Source of the DNA: Glandiceps talaboti
Taxonomy: Eukaryota > Hemichordata > Enteropneusta > Spengelidae
Direction of reading: 5' to 3'
Assembly: GCF_964340395.1 (NCBI RefSeq)
Contig: NC_135561.1
Location: forward strand, 12,325,461 to 12,387,960
DNA: 62,500 nucleotides
Shown: in pieces, positions 1 to 13,100 of the stretch
Layout: each line of letters starts with the position of its first letter
Position numbering within the stretch: position 1 is the first letter of the stretch
Notes under the pieces: generated by a model
The model's input: the letters and a program-made list of their open reading frames with translations, nothing else
What the model was told of the DNA's origin: nothing
Databases searched by the model: none
Made by a program: the position numbers and the translations under genes

Positions 1-351
1 ATATCATACCAGTTCGAAGACACTTCTATGTTTACACCTGTCCATGTCGTATAAATATCCCAACGGATTGATTGTTTTATTTTCATAAACAGTTGCTAGT
101 CTTCTAATGCTTTGTAACAACTTTGAAATAGTGTAGTGATACAAACATGTAAATAAGTCAATATACTCCATCACACCACCCATAGTAACAGTACAATTAT
201 TATGCACATGGGAACATTAACATAAATTATATCAAAGCTGATGAAAGCTGTAGTGTTGACAGCTGAAAATTTCGGAGAAAAAAAAAATTCGGTATTGAGA
301 ACAAAAGTTCAATTTGTGACAATATGTATCAAACTGAATTGATGTATGAAA
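1..351. other. Gene-free edge sequence
   Basis: AT-rich sequence with no open frame that resembles a protein and no splice-bounded exon that I can recognise. It runs into the dispersed repeat that begins near 352. Confidence 0.4.
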
Positions 352-1085
352 CTAAGGCAAAATAAAAAAAAATTGAACGTTTCTGATCACCCGACCAACC
401 CTGGTTTAGCTTACATTAAGTCGCCTATCTTAAACATTTTAAAACATTTAAAACAAATCGATAAGACATTCTTCGTCTTTTTGACCTCCAGGCACGTCTG
501 CTTTCTGTCGCCAGTGATGTCTGTACATATTTCATCAAACTATCACAGGAGTGTTTTGATGAATGAATAAATGAATAAAACTATAAAAATACAATAAAAT
601 CAAATCAAATCAAGTGAAATCCCGACGGACCTACCCTATTTTCTGAGGCCATGTTGTCGGAAATACACAATAATTTATTTTCGTCTGAGTACAACAAAAA
701 ATAGTAAAATGTATTTCTGATCGTATTTCCGCACGTCATGATAATTTTTTTAAATATCGAATCTAACGAAATGAAGTTCTTTCTGTGTCCTTTGACTAGC
801 TATGCCTCCTGCATGCTGCTTTAGCAGTATCATGACTAAATTATGAATATGGGCCTCTATGAGAGTGGAATGAATACTTTTTAAAAGCTATTATTGTTAT
901 ATCTGAAGGTGTCATTAATATAGAAAATGTACATTCCTAATACAATTACTGATATCTCACTCATATAAGGTTAAAATTACTTATTAGATAATGTAAAATG
1001 ATTGTTGTCTAGAGACTGTAATTGCTACAGACGTTATGTGCTAATGGGAATAAACTCAAAGTGATTTTCGATTCTTGTCATTAAT
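352..1085. repeat. Dispersed repeat family 1, copy A
   Basis: This copy aligns by eye over several hundred bases with 9865-10577 and in part with 46824-47262. Shared landmarks in order are an A-rich start with 'acccgaccaaccct', 'gatgtctgtacatattt', a CAAAT-type pentamer run, 'gacctaccctat', 'catgataatttt', 'ctttgactagc', 'tcatgactaaattatgaa', 'aaaagctattattgtt' and 'aaactcaaagtgattttcg'. No coding frame survives. It may be a non-autonomous transposon or a piece of a larger one; its termini were not resolved. Confidence 0.7.
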
Positions 1086-1086
1086 T

Positions 1087-1265
1087 TCTATACATATACA
1101 GGGAGTAATTACATTCATTTTGAGTAGAATTGACTAGAACTTTGTTGCTGAAAAAAGGTTTCAAATATTTAAAAAATGTCTATCCATATTCAGGGGATAG
1201 TTACATTCCTTTTGGGTAGAATTGATTAGAACTCTTTGTTGGTTAAGAGAGGTTTTAAATATTTC
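1087..1265. repeat. Two-unit tandem repeat, period 92
   Basis: The unit starting 'tctatacatatacaggg' at 1087 is repeated from 1179 ('tctatccatattcaggg'), with the same order of 'ttacatt', 'agaattga' and 'ttcaaatattt' motifs. The period is 92 bases. The first unit begins where family 1 copy A ends. Confidence 0.7.
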
Positions 1266-1330
1266 AAGCAATAACTAAAATTGATAAAATGGTTGAGAGA
1301 CAAAAATAATTTTTAAGGTCAAATCTTTTG

Positions 1331-1473
1331 TCGGATTCTCAGCAGTGTGACCACCCTTATCTATATTCCAAACGATGTAGGGATCGGCAGACAAACTATT
1401 ATTCTCCTCTAGAGTCAGATTCTCAACAGTGTGACAACTCTTTGTCTCTACTCGAACGATGCAGCGAATGTCT
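1331..1473. repeat. Second local tandem pair, period 92
   Basis: 'attctcagcagtgtgac' near 1336 recurs as 'attctcaacagtgtgac' near 1428, followed in both by 'cgatg(t/c)agcg'-like sequence. The spacing of 92 bases equals that of the pair just upstream, so both may belong to one degenerate tandem array. Confidence 0.55.
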
Positions 1474-1713
1474 ATAACAATGTACACTACACCCAAAATC
1501 ACTCTCCTAACGAGAACACACAAACACGCAGGAAAACCTCAACAGACCAATATGTATGGTTCACCAGTTTATCTCCCAGATCGAGATGGTAATTTTCTCT
1601 CATCCCTGCTGGAACCAACCCAGTCTCGAACTAATTTCACCATTTCTTCTCGCCTTTCTTGTCGATCCTTCCTTTCTTTAATAAAGAAAGATGTTTACTT
1701 ATTTTGTATGTAG

Positions 1714-2624
1714 TTTTCTATAATTATTTTTCAATGAAATTACAATGTCTTCTATATGATTGGATACAAATAAACAATGACGTCATTGGGCCGATTATGA
1801 CAATTGACTTAAAATGATATTTACAGCCAAATTCTAACAGAACTGTATGCTTCATTAATGTATTATATGACAAGAAAGTGAGATTGTAGTTTCACTAAAC
1901 TGATCACAATGTATCTACGCCTAGTTTTCCCTTCAGTCAAACGATTAGAGCCACGGTTAAAACTATTTCTCTGGTAGCTTAATTTTAGAAGTGAATTTAA
2001 TATATTTATAGATGGGGGAGAAATTGCCTAAATGATAAATATTGAAATATTGGTATGTGACACTCTTGATTCTGTGACGGAAATTGACGCCACGGCGGAA
2101 ATGAGGTTCCCACAATCCTTGGCACCACTCACATTGTCGTTTGATTACACACAGAGTCAAGCTTAATAATATCAGGCATTCAAAACTACCAGGTTTGTGG
2201 GATTCTTATTAATGACCGAGTTGTAACTTGCATGGTCAATGGATAGACCTTCTTACATACACGTGGTAAAACCTTTAAGGACTATTATGAGTTAACATCA
2301 CATATGGTCTACATATATATTGAAATGTAACAATAGAGGTCCGCCGGAAAATCAGTATACTGAACACAATATACATTGACAGTGGCAGCTGTATGATTGC
2401 GGTGGTGGGTGTATTTGCCATCACCAAGGGTGTATAGTGCACATATCCTAAATGATAAACAGAGAGATGCATGGTTCTAACTAAGTAGTTACCAACGGCT
2501 TAAAACAATTCTTACTGATTACAAGGGTGGCTTTAAAACAAACCCATATGTTATCTTTTCTTGGCGTTCACGCCACGACAAACGAAATTACATATACAAA
2601 GGAGTGATTCTGTATTCTGCCAGC
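1714..2624. other. Intergenic, no gene seen
   Basis: Non-repetitive AT-rich sequence downstream (3' side) of the minus-strand GPCR. Short open frames here have no recognisable motif. It may contain the 3' UTR of the GPCR. Confidence 0.4.
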
Positions 2625-3541
2625 TTAGACAATAGGTTGTACAGTAGCCGTACATTTACAGAAAACTTTTCTAACTGCTTTTCTGTACTTTGAACTACAA
2701 AGTTTGTAGACAAAAGGATTTATAGATGAATTTAGCAGAAGAAGCATGACAGATGCAATATATAACACATAATTCAGGCGTGTCCTTACACCCCATGTCA
2801 ATAGTAAGTACAAATAAAATGGACACACACAGGTGAAGTTGATTATTGCTATTGCTATAACAATTCTGTATACTTGTTTTGTTTCCTTTAGAGCAATCTT
2901 GTCAGATAGCGATTGAGGTGTATTCATCTTTCTTCTGATTTCTTTGGCGACACTAATATAAAGTATTGTCACCACAAATAGTGAAATGAAGAGAAGAACA
3001 ATATTTATGACATTGGATATCAACAAAACTGTCATAAAATGTAGATTATACCGGAATATACAATAATACGCCGACATAAGTGACGCTAGTAGACTGAACG
3101 ACCAAGAAATACATAAACTAACTGTAAGGGATTTGTTAGTGATTAACGCTGACGCTTTAAATGGATGACAAATAGCTATATAGCGTTCTATGCTGATAAA
3201 GGTTATAGTTAAACATGACTGCGCCAATGCAGTATAAAACCACAAGTTTCCAAAAAAAAACAATCAATGACCCCGTTCATGAAGCCCATACGTCCAAGTA
3301 GAAATGTATCTGAAATTGCTAAATTCACAAAGAGTACATTATTTTTGGTATGCATTTCTTTAGCCCTCCAAATAACGAATATGAAGGACAGGTTGTTAAC
3401 TACACCAATCGCACATAACACTACGACAACAATGTCATACGGATACGGTAGTATGTTTCCATGTTGAATTATGTAGAGTTTCCATGTTGAATTATTATTC
3501 CTTGGCGAGAGGTTGTACAATTCACTACCAAAGTCCTCCAT
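2625..3541 (-). CDS. Rhodopsin-class (class A) GPCR, orphan, with one frameshift
   Basis: An intronless seven-helix receptor gene read from 3541 down to a stop at 2625, in two frames. The first frame (ATG at 3539-3541) encodes an N-glycosylated amino end, TM1 with 'GVVNN' and TM2 with the 'NLAISD' acidic residue. The second encodes TM3 ending in 'IERYIAICHP' (an ERY form of the DRY motif), TM4 with 'ISW', TM5, TM6 'FTCVCPFY' and TM7 'NSSINPFVY' (NPxxY), then a basic, Cys-containing tail. The toggle-switch Trp of TM6 is replaced by Val and TM5 lacks the usual Pro. The frames meet at a run of nine A/T (3252-3260) at the start of TM3, just after the Cys expected to pair with extracellular loop 2. 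The ligand class cannot be named. Either a homopolymer sequencing error or a recent pseudogene would explain the shift; every other motif is preserved. Confidence 0.8.
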
Positions 3542-4157
3542 AGTAAAATGTTGAGAGCGATGCCCGTCCCTTTGTAATTGTTATACAGTCAGTTGTCCAT
3601 GGATAGATGAAACTAGTACCCGAAAGGGCTGTCGTATTGGTGTATGTCAGATACCAGGACCAGCTGAATGGTTTGATTTTCACTCTGTAGTTAATGTGAA
3701 ATGAAATATGAATTTAAAAAAACACGTTTATGGCATTCTTCACTTTAAATTGTAGCAACTGGGTGCATAATGCGGACTGATAAGAACCTATGCAAAACAC
3801 ATAACGCTATAAATTACAACTATTGCAACCAGTGACTTCACAAGTGATGTGTTCAATTCTTCCAATAAATCCAAAAGCACGAGGCAACAATGCTGGTGTA
3901 TGTCAACAATGGAATAACATCAATAAAGACATTAATCCTCAATGTACGGTGATACATGATAAATACTCTAAGGTGACTTCTATATCAGGCCTGACTTTTA
4001 CGTCACGGGCAAGAAGAAATACAGTAGGCTTTGTGTTTTACAAAGAAAATATTATGTCCCAGTTATGTAACATCTCTTGGGAATAACACTTCGATCGGCC
4101 TCGGACGCACTATGTCAAGCCACAGGTGTCTTAAGTCCACAGAAAGTATGTAACATA
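3542..4157. other. Upstream flank of GPCR, no gene seen
   Basis: Presumed promoter/5' UTR side of the minus-strand GPCR. No repeat or exon that I can support. A short plus-strand open frame at 3823-4086 has no recognisable motif. Confidence 0.35.
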
Positions 4158-4370
4158 GCAAAACACTGTAATTTTATTTACATTCTGTATGTTATTATGA
4201 ACCAAACTATGATTTTATTTACATTGTGTTATTATGAGCAAACACTACAATCTTATTTACATTCTATCTGTATGTTATTATATTATTTTATTTGTTATTA
4301 TGTTACTTTGAGCGAACGCAATTATTTTATTTACATACTTTATGTTATTATGAGCAAACACATTATGTAC
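4158..4370. repeat. Degenerate tandem repeat, unit about 50 bases
   Basis: The string 'attttatttacattctgta...gttattatgagcaaacac' recurs about four times with varied spacing (near 4170, 4213, 4250 and 4322). The open frame across it is a by-product of the repetition. Confidence 0.65.
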
Positions 4371-6260
<1,890 letters not shown>

Positions 6261-6479
6261 GAACAACCGACATTTGTAACAATTGCCGACATTTGTAATA
6301 ACACATGGCATTAAGGAGGGTCCTTACTTCCACACTAAATATGGGTTATCTAAAATACTAAATCCAAGAATGCAAAATCATCACATTAACGAAAGCAGAT
6401 TCATCAAGAATAAATTGAGTTATGAATATACTAATTTATTGAATAATTAACCAAGTCATTAATATTTCAGTCAATCCGC

Positions 6480-6481
<2 letters not shown>

Positions 6482-6512
<31 letters not shown>

Positions 6513-6554
6513 TGTATGTATGTATGTATGTATGTATGCATGTATGTATGTATG

Positions 6555-6583
<29 letters not shown>
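6482..6583. repeat. (GTAT)n microsatellite
   Basis: About 25 units with a single TGCA interruption near 6538. Confidence 0.95.
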
Positions 6584-6586
<3 letters not shown>

Positions 6587-6892
6587 ATGGATACAGAATG
6601 ACATTGTTATGTTATATATCTACTTCTATGATTCAATTCCAAAGTTCTTTCTTTAAATATCAGAGTTTATCGTAGAAAATCCGCTAGCTTTCGGCTATTT
6701 ACAATCAATGCTTCATCTTCGCCAATCCTAGATTTCAGCAAATTAAACACCTGAATCTAAGAAATGTTATTAAAATTCCCTGCGTAATAGCTTATTCTGC
6801 AAGCCAGGGAAGTTTTCTCGGTCTGTCGCATCGGATGTGCGGGTGGGAGATGCTAAGATGTCGCCATCAGCTGTAGTGCATGTAATGACTTA

Positions 6893-7240
6893 GATGTGAT
6901 GATGGACTCTTTCGGACTGATGGACGAGCATATTCGACAAGTTTGTAGAGAGGCGTGTCGTTCACTTTAGCGGTTAGGTAAAATTCAGAAACTTTTAGAT
7001 CAGACTAGCACTGTAAAACTGGTTCATGCTTTTGTGACGACAAAGTTGGATTATTGTAATAGTTCACTTTTCCGGATGACCTGAGTGTGTATGAAATCAA
7101 CAAACCTCAGCACATTCAGAATTGCGCTGCTCAGCTGGTTGAATTGCCAGAGGTAGGATGGGTCGAAAAGCTGATATGTCTCCTATACACTTAAACAGAC
7201 AACTGCCGGTGCATGGGACCCTATTTTGCATTCGACTGAC
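6893..7240 (+). mobile_element. LINE (CR1/L2/jockey-type) reverse transcriptase relic, C-terminal part
   Basis: Conceptual translation gives 'LMDEHIRQVCREACRSL', one stop, then 'RLGKIQKLLDQTSTVKLV', 'HAFVTTKLDYCNS' and, after a frame change, 'INKPQHIQNCAAQLVELP'. This is the conserved region after the catalytic palm of CR1/L2/Rex-like non-LTR retrotransposons, where 'LVHAF(V/I)...LDYCNSLL.GLP......LQ.IQN.AAR' is typical. It has at least one stop and one frameshift, so it is dead. The 5' part (endonuclease and catalytic domain) is absent, as expected of a 5'-truncated insertion. The clade within the LINE families is not resolved. Confidence 0.8.
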
Positions 7241-7299
7241 TGTATGTTTGGAGGTGGAGAACTTGTGATGATTCACTTCACTTACGCTTACTTCAAATT

Positions 7300-8030
7300 A
7301 AAATTAATTTGGTGCATATGTCCTATAAGGTTTGTTGATTTAGCTTAAAGCTTTTATGAATAGTTTCAATAATTAATGAATTTCGGTAATTAATTAATCA
7401 ATTTCAATATAATTTAATACATAAGTTAACCATAACTTATGTATATGTCTTAATAAGTGTGTTGATGTAGATTGCAGTTTTAATGAATCATTTGCACAAT
7501 TTAATGATGTTCGGTAATTCCTCTTTATGTTAAGAATGCAAGCTTCAAATTTCATAGGCTTTGGTACATATACCAACCATAACAAAGCGCACAGGTCTGT
7601 TGATATAGCCTTTACTTTTAATTAGTAATTTGAATAATTAATGATCTTTAGTAATTAAGCTATATCTTTGGAATGCACCTTTTAGATTCCATATAGTTTG
7701 GCACATACACATCAACCATGACAGAGCGCACATCCTCTAAAGCCTGTTGATATAGTTTTTTAATGTTATGACTAATTTGCATAATTAATGATTTACGGTA
7801 ATTAGGTTATTTCTTAAGAATGGAAAAGTCAAATTTCAGATAAGGTTGTATATGTATTACTGGTCGATGGTAAAGAAGTGAATGTGTTTTTTAGAGCTTG
7901 CTGTTGTAACTTGTAATCTATATGGTGAATTTGCATATCAATGTGTATTAATAATTAGGCAATATGTTAACTGTGTAAGCTTCAAATTTGTTATGTGCAG
8001 ACCATTGAGACATTTGTGTGTAATGGTCTT
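7300..8030. repeat. Degenerate satellite-like array, about five units of 127-155 bases
   Basis: The landmark 'gttgat(a/t/g)tag' occurs at 7334, 7461, 7599 and 7746, with a weaker copy near 7900. Each is followed by 'taattt(g)cataattaatga', 'cggtaatta' and, in most units, 'caaatttca...ggcacatacacatcaaccatgac'-type sequence. The units are diverged and slightly unequal in length. The array abuts the 3' side of the LINE relic. Confidence 0.75.
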
Positions 8031-8049
8031 TAAACAATGAATTATTAAT

Positions 8050-9864
8050 ATTATTATTATTATTATTATTAAAACGGATACAGAAAGATATTATGTATTT
8101 ACTTAATCCGAAGTTCTTTCTTTAAATATCAGAGTTTATCGTTGGTTGGCCTGTCATAGGTTTGTGTTAATAAAACCATCAGCCGCTGAGTTCTGATATC
8201 ATGGACAATTATTGGCAAGCGATAATGTTTCTTTTTATACATAAGTACAATTAATTCACAGACCAACTTAAACGACTTTTTGAATTACATTAGAGTACAT
8301 CAAGTAGACCTAAGAACTCATAAGAGAACTAGTAGTTTATGCATGATCGAATGTTTGTCCAGTGTCATAATCTCCCAGCAGATGAGAGATAAAGCAAACT
8401 GTTAATGTAAGTGATCTCGCGCCAATTATAAGATTAGCAATGTCAATTAATTTAGATAAAGATGAGAAGAATGGACAAGGCGCCTTTATTTAGTCAATAA
8501 AGAAAAGAGAGAATTACATACAACCTCAGACTGCTAGTGGTCTGAGAGATATATAAAGCTGAGAGCAAAGTAACCAGGGAAAGAAAAAGAAGTAGTTTTA
8601 AAACTCAGTTAATTGATCAATATTACACACAGAATAAGATATATTGCACCACAAAAATTGATCATTCAATCGATCAATCATTCAACCAAATAATAAATCA
8701 ACCAATCAATAAATCAACCAATCGATCGATTGATCAATCAGTTACATGCTCGCTGCCGCCTGTGGTATTACCTAATTAGCTGACCAACTCTTTTGTTGAC
8801 TTAAATTGGCATTAATAGCACAGGTTTGATTAATCAGTTTTATCAACTCTTATTAATTAGCTGCCAGCTAATTATAGATAAGACTTGTTTTCAGCTACAT
8901 GTGCTTAATAATAAATAGATACTGGTAGATATTGACTGAAATAAGAAAAGAGCTAGAATTTCAAATCTTCATTAATTGTGAAAGATAAAAATGATAAGAA
9001 TGATTCATAGAAAAGGAGAGTCTGCTCGTATATTGTTGAAGCAGGCCAATAACAGAATATACCATTAACAGGAGCGAGAGAGTTTAGTCACATATATACA
9101 TAGCATGTATGAAACATGTGATGTTTCATCAAAATTTCATATTCGGAATCTAATAAACAGAAGTTCTCTATATGCTCCTTGTCTAATCAATATCCTGTGA
9201 CAACTCAGCCATGACTAAATTATTTACTCAGATCTCAACAAAAGGTGTATAATTGAAGAGCCCTAGAGCAAAATGGCAATCAATAACTTTGTAATTATTA
9301 CATTACTGTAAGTCACACAACTGGAATGTAATCTGAGTAGAGATTAATAATTAATAAGGTAAGTAATTTGTTTTTTTTTTGGTTGCTTTTGTTTTTCATA
9401 ACATACATCTTTCTGTGCAAAATATTGTTACACTAATCTTTATTAATTGTAAGTATTTTCTATCCTACATATTAATTCATTTAATACATATAACCGGCCC
9501 TCACTTTCCTTTCATTTTCTTTTGTACTTCTTGTGTGCTCTGTAGTGTATTCTTATTCTTTGTATTGTTTTGCATTTGTATTGGATTATACAAAAGGTGT
9601 TATGATAATTGTTTTAATACCTATGATCATTATTTCGGAAGGCATTGATATGCCTAAAGTGAGACTTTTAATGTAATGCCAATTTCAAAGACTAACTTGG
9701 TTAAAACGTGCTTATTAGTAAATGATGTACAAAAATAACTTGTTGGCGAGAAAGTAGACTGCTTCAGAGATGAAATGATTGATCACGCTTTAAAGGGGAA
9801 CAAAGTCAAAGCAATTGTTATGTTTATTGATCAACCTCCTTCATCTCTATACCAATTTTACACT
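8050..9864. other. Gene-free AT-rich interval
   Basis: Contains a short (ATT)n at 8057-8081 and an imperfect AATC/GATC-type tract near 8640-8745. No exon or RNA gene recognised. Confidence 0.4.
8640..8745. repeat. Imperfect (AATCNATC)n tract
   Basis: Repeated 'aatcaatc', 'aatcaacc' and 'cgatcgat' strings make a low-complexity tract with short self-complementary stretches. Confidence 0.6.
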
Positions 9865-10577
9865 CATTAGTGATGCCTGTACATATTTTATCAAACTATC
9901 ACAGATTGGGTATTCTGACTAACATATTGTTTGATGGATCGAAGAAATACTTTTCAAATAAATAAAAATATTAAAAAAATACAATCAGATCAAATCAAAT
10001 CAAATCAAATCAAATCCCTACCGACCTACCCTATGTGCTGACGACATGTTATGAGAAAGACACAATTAATTTTTTCCGCCTAAGTACAGCAGAATTTTCT
10101 ACAATATATTTCCGATCGAGATGCATTCTACATTAAGTAGTCCAGGCTGTAGACTCATAATTGTATGTGATGATTTAACTCTTATGTACTATCCTTTGCT
10201 ATTAAATACACTTGTATATACTTGTATAACATCAAGAAAGAAACATGTCATGATAATTTCAAATAATCTAGAATCTAATGAAAAAGTTATTTCTGTGCCC
10301 TTTGACTAGCCATGTCTCCCGCTTTTACACTATCATGACTAAATTATGAACGTGGACCTCTATAAGAGTGGGATAATTACTTTTTAAAAGCTATTATTGT
10401 TCTATCTGAAGGTGTCATTAATATAGAAAAATTTTATATGGTATCACACACAGGTACGGTTAGAATTGCTTATTAGATACTGTAAAGTGATTTGTTGTCA
10501 AGAGACCATAATTGCTACAGAGGTGATTGATTATGAGAACAAACTCAAAGTGATTTTCGATTTTCTTTCATTAATTT
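9865..10577. repeat. Dispersed repeat family 1, copy B (interrupted by a SINE)
   Basis: Same landmark order as copy A at 352-1085. It carries about 130 bases of extra sequence after 'ccgatcg' near 10115-10245. At 10577 the match is interrupted by the SINE. Sequence resembling the continuation of copy A ('attaatttct...ttttga...aattgac') resumes at 10942. Confidence 0.75.
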
Positions 10578-10949
10578 GGAGTCATGATGGGTGAATGGTT
10601 AGCATGACCGGCTTGGAATCTACAGGTTGCAGGTTCGAGCCCCGTCGCTGCCTGCTGTTTGTTTCTGAGTGGCTAAAGTCCTTGGGCAAGATTTGAACCA
10701 CGACTGTGCCTCAGTCAACCCAGCTGTATAACTGGGGACCTGGTAGGATGTAGGTTGCAATGTGAAGGCTTTAATCCTATGCGCTTAAATGGCTGCAATG
10801 GATTGTATGCTCCATGGGGAGTTGAGGAAGACTAAAGGGCCGTTGTGCTGTTCTGATCCGAGCCAGGGGTAATAATTGTAAAGCGCTTTGAGCACGGAGT
10901 GGGAAAGCGCTATATAAGAAACCAACATTATTATTATTATTATTAATTT
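10578..10949 (+). mobile_element. tRNA-derived SINE with LINE-like 3' tail
   Basis: A polymerase III promoter is visible: an A-box-like 'tgggtgaatgg' at 10588-10598 and a B box 'ggttcgagcc' at 10632-10641. A long tRNA-unrelated body follows, then a 3' module 'taaagcgctttgagcac...aaagcgctatataag' and a short (ATT)n tail. The tail module resembles 3' ends seen in L2/CR1-type LINEs and their partner SINEs. The candidate target-site duplication is 'attaattt' at 10570-10577 and 10942-10949. It is supported independently by the uninterrupted family 1 copy A, which has 'cattaatttct' at the equivalent place. Confidence 0.9.
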
Positions 10950-11511
10950 CTTTTTGAATTTTGAATTTAATTGACTTTGTTTATATTTTATTTTATAAGC
11001 TCAATGAATTTAATTTTAGAGTGTGTAGCCGAGATATGTATGGCGCCCTCGCTTTGTCTTTATTCCATACCTTTGTTTTTCCTACTAGTTTCACTTATGT
11101 ATGCATTTCTTTTGACTGATGTCCACCTATGCTTTGCTACATAGCCACCTGTTTGATTTAGACATCTTAGTATTACTTAGTTCTATGTTTGATTTGTGTC
11201 TTCGAGTCACTGTACAACAGTCCTCAGAGCAGTACACAAGTGTCTCTGTTGCAGTCAAACCAGTTATCCACGTTGACTTTGTATTGGGATGGTCAACAGA
11301 GTTTGGTTCAAGAAGTCCCTGAGCTCCGCCAATAGATGTACAGGGTGTTCTCGTGTACCCGAAGTTACTTAGAGTGCGGGCTAACAAACATTGGAGATAT
11401 AACTATTTCCAGAATTAGTAGTATATGTGGCTGTGGTTTTAGTGGTGTATGTGGTGTATGTCACCATGGACACGTACACAACATTAACACCATGTAGTTT
11501 CATCACCGAAG

Positions 11512-11682
11512 AGGAAGAGAGAGAGGGAGAGAGAGAGAAAGAGAGAGACAGAGAGACAGAGAGACAGACAGACAGACAGACATAGACTCTTAATCCAAGG
11601 TATAACAGTGCTATAAGCTATTACTTAGAGTTTCACTTTTCTGCAATCATCAGACGACTATAAACATTTAGATTGTCGAGGT

Positions 11683-11771
<89 letters not shown>
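11512..11771. repeat. (GA)n and (GACA)n microsatellites
   Basis: Two purine-rich tracts, 11512-11581 (GA with GACA at its end) and 11689-11771 (nearly pure GA), separated by about 105 bases of unique sequence. Confidence 0.95.
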
Positions 11772-11774
<3 letters not shown>

Positions 11775-12113
11775 TCACTAATCCAAACTAGTTATCTAAG
11801 CATATCTTTACTCAACATATAACAATATTACAATGTACTACACAAAATATTTATTACATTCCACTATCACCGATACACAGTGTGTTAATGTTTATTTTAC
11901 AATTATAGACGTAATAAACATTCCAAAGTGTAATTAACTCGCTACCAGTGTACAACAAAATTTATTAGTCGATCCTTTGCCATCTATGTTGGTAGGCTAA
12001 TGGAACGTGAGCCTAGAATTTATCATAACCACCAATGTTTTGTGGTTAATACCATTAAAACATTAATTCTGAGGCTCTATACGAAGTGCACGATGTCCAT
12101 ATGGGAGACTTCT

Positions 12114-12340
12114 TTGTATGTATGTATGTATGTATGTATGTATGTATGTATGTATGTATGTATGTATGTATGTATGTATTGTATGTATGTATGTATGTAT
12201 GTATGTATGTATGTATGTATATGTATGTGTGTGTATGTATGTATGTATGTATGTATGTATGTATGTATGTATGTATGTATGTGTGTATGTATGTATGTAT
12301 GTATGTATGTATGTATGTATGTATGTATGTATGTATGTAT
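12114..12340. repeat. (GTAT)n microsatellite with GTGT variants
   Basis: A nearly continuous TGTA array with a short GTGTGT interruption near 12226-12234. Long open frames on both strands are repeat translation. Confidence 0.95.
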
Positions 12341-12969
12341 CATTAACACCATGGACACGTAATGTACGGTGTTAACGCTAAAGGAAAATGAAAGATTGAT
12401 AATTTTCTTCAACACACAGGTCAACAATCAATTTGAAATTTCTGTAATATTTTGAAAGGAACAAGAACAATCTTTCATTTGGCAAAGTTTGGAACGAATT
12501 TAAAGAACTTTGATTTTCATGTAAATTTGTCCCCATGGCACAACGAAAAATGTGACCGATAGAAGAAGTTGGGAGCAGAGTTGATGAGACGTCTAAAATA
12601 TAAACACATTTGTTTATTCCTTTCCGTTAGCAACTATATTGTCAGCGTTTTTGTCCTCCTTCATTAGAATTTAGACGTTGTATATCATTAAACTGTATTT
12701 CACCCCTCTTTACCCTCTCTTCGAACATTAAAACAATGCCCTTGCTTCTGTACCTAAAGCTTTGCATTGTAGAGATTAGAAGCACTATAATACATATTTG
12801 CAGTTATCGATTTACATAGAGCAGTATATGCAGATCATAATCTATTTTCAAAATCACAATTATTTTTCTATTGTATCCAATTCACAAACATTTTGTTTTT
12901 GTCAAGATTCTAGCGTCAATAAGTATGTTATGACGTAATTCATTGGGCCCAATCACTGGTACTATGGTG

Positions 12970-13078
12970 AACTTTAAGTTTTGTCTGTATATGCAACGTG
13001 TCTTCCCAGTGAACCTAGTTTTGTCTGTATATCCACCGTGTCTTCCCAGTGAACCTAGTTTTGTCTGTACATACAATG
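12970..13078. repeat. Tandem repeat of about 42 bases, 2.5 units
   Basis: 'gttttgtctgtatat.ca' followed by 'cgtgtcttcccagtgaacct' occurs twice and then a partial third time. It immediately precedes the Penelope-like relic. Confidence 0.8.
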
Positions 13079-13100
13079 CGTCTCTCAGCTCTCCGGTGAA

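Noticed and set aside
7300-8030. CRISPR-like array
   Set aside because: Units are diverged along their whole length with no constant repeat and unique spacer pattern, and the genome is clearly animal.
10588-10641. Possible functional tRNA gene
   Set aside because: A and B boxes are present, but the sequence continues into a SINE body with a LINE-like tail and ATT repeats, and no tRNA cloverleaf could be completed.
12000-12427. Met-Tyr-Val-Cys and His-Thr-Tyr-Ile repeat frames
   Set aside because: Artefacts of a TGTA array. The same applies at 50601-51204, 55412-56163 (in part), 60778-61148 and 61435-61889.
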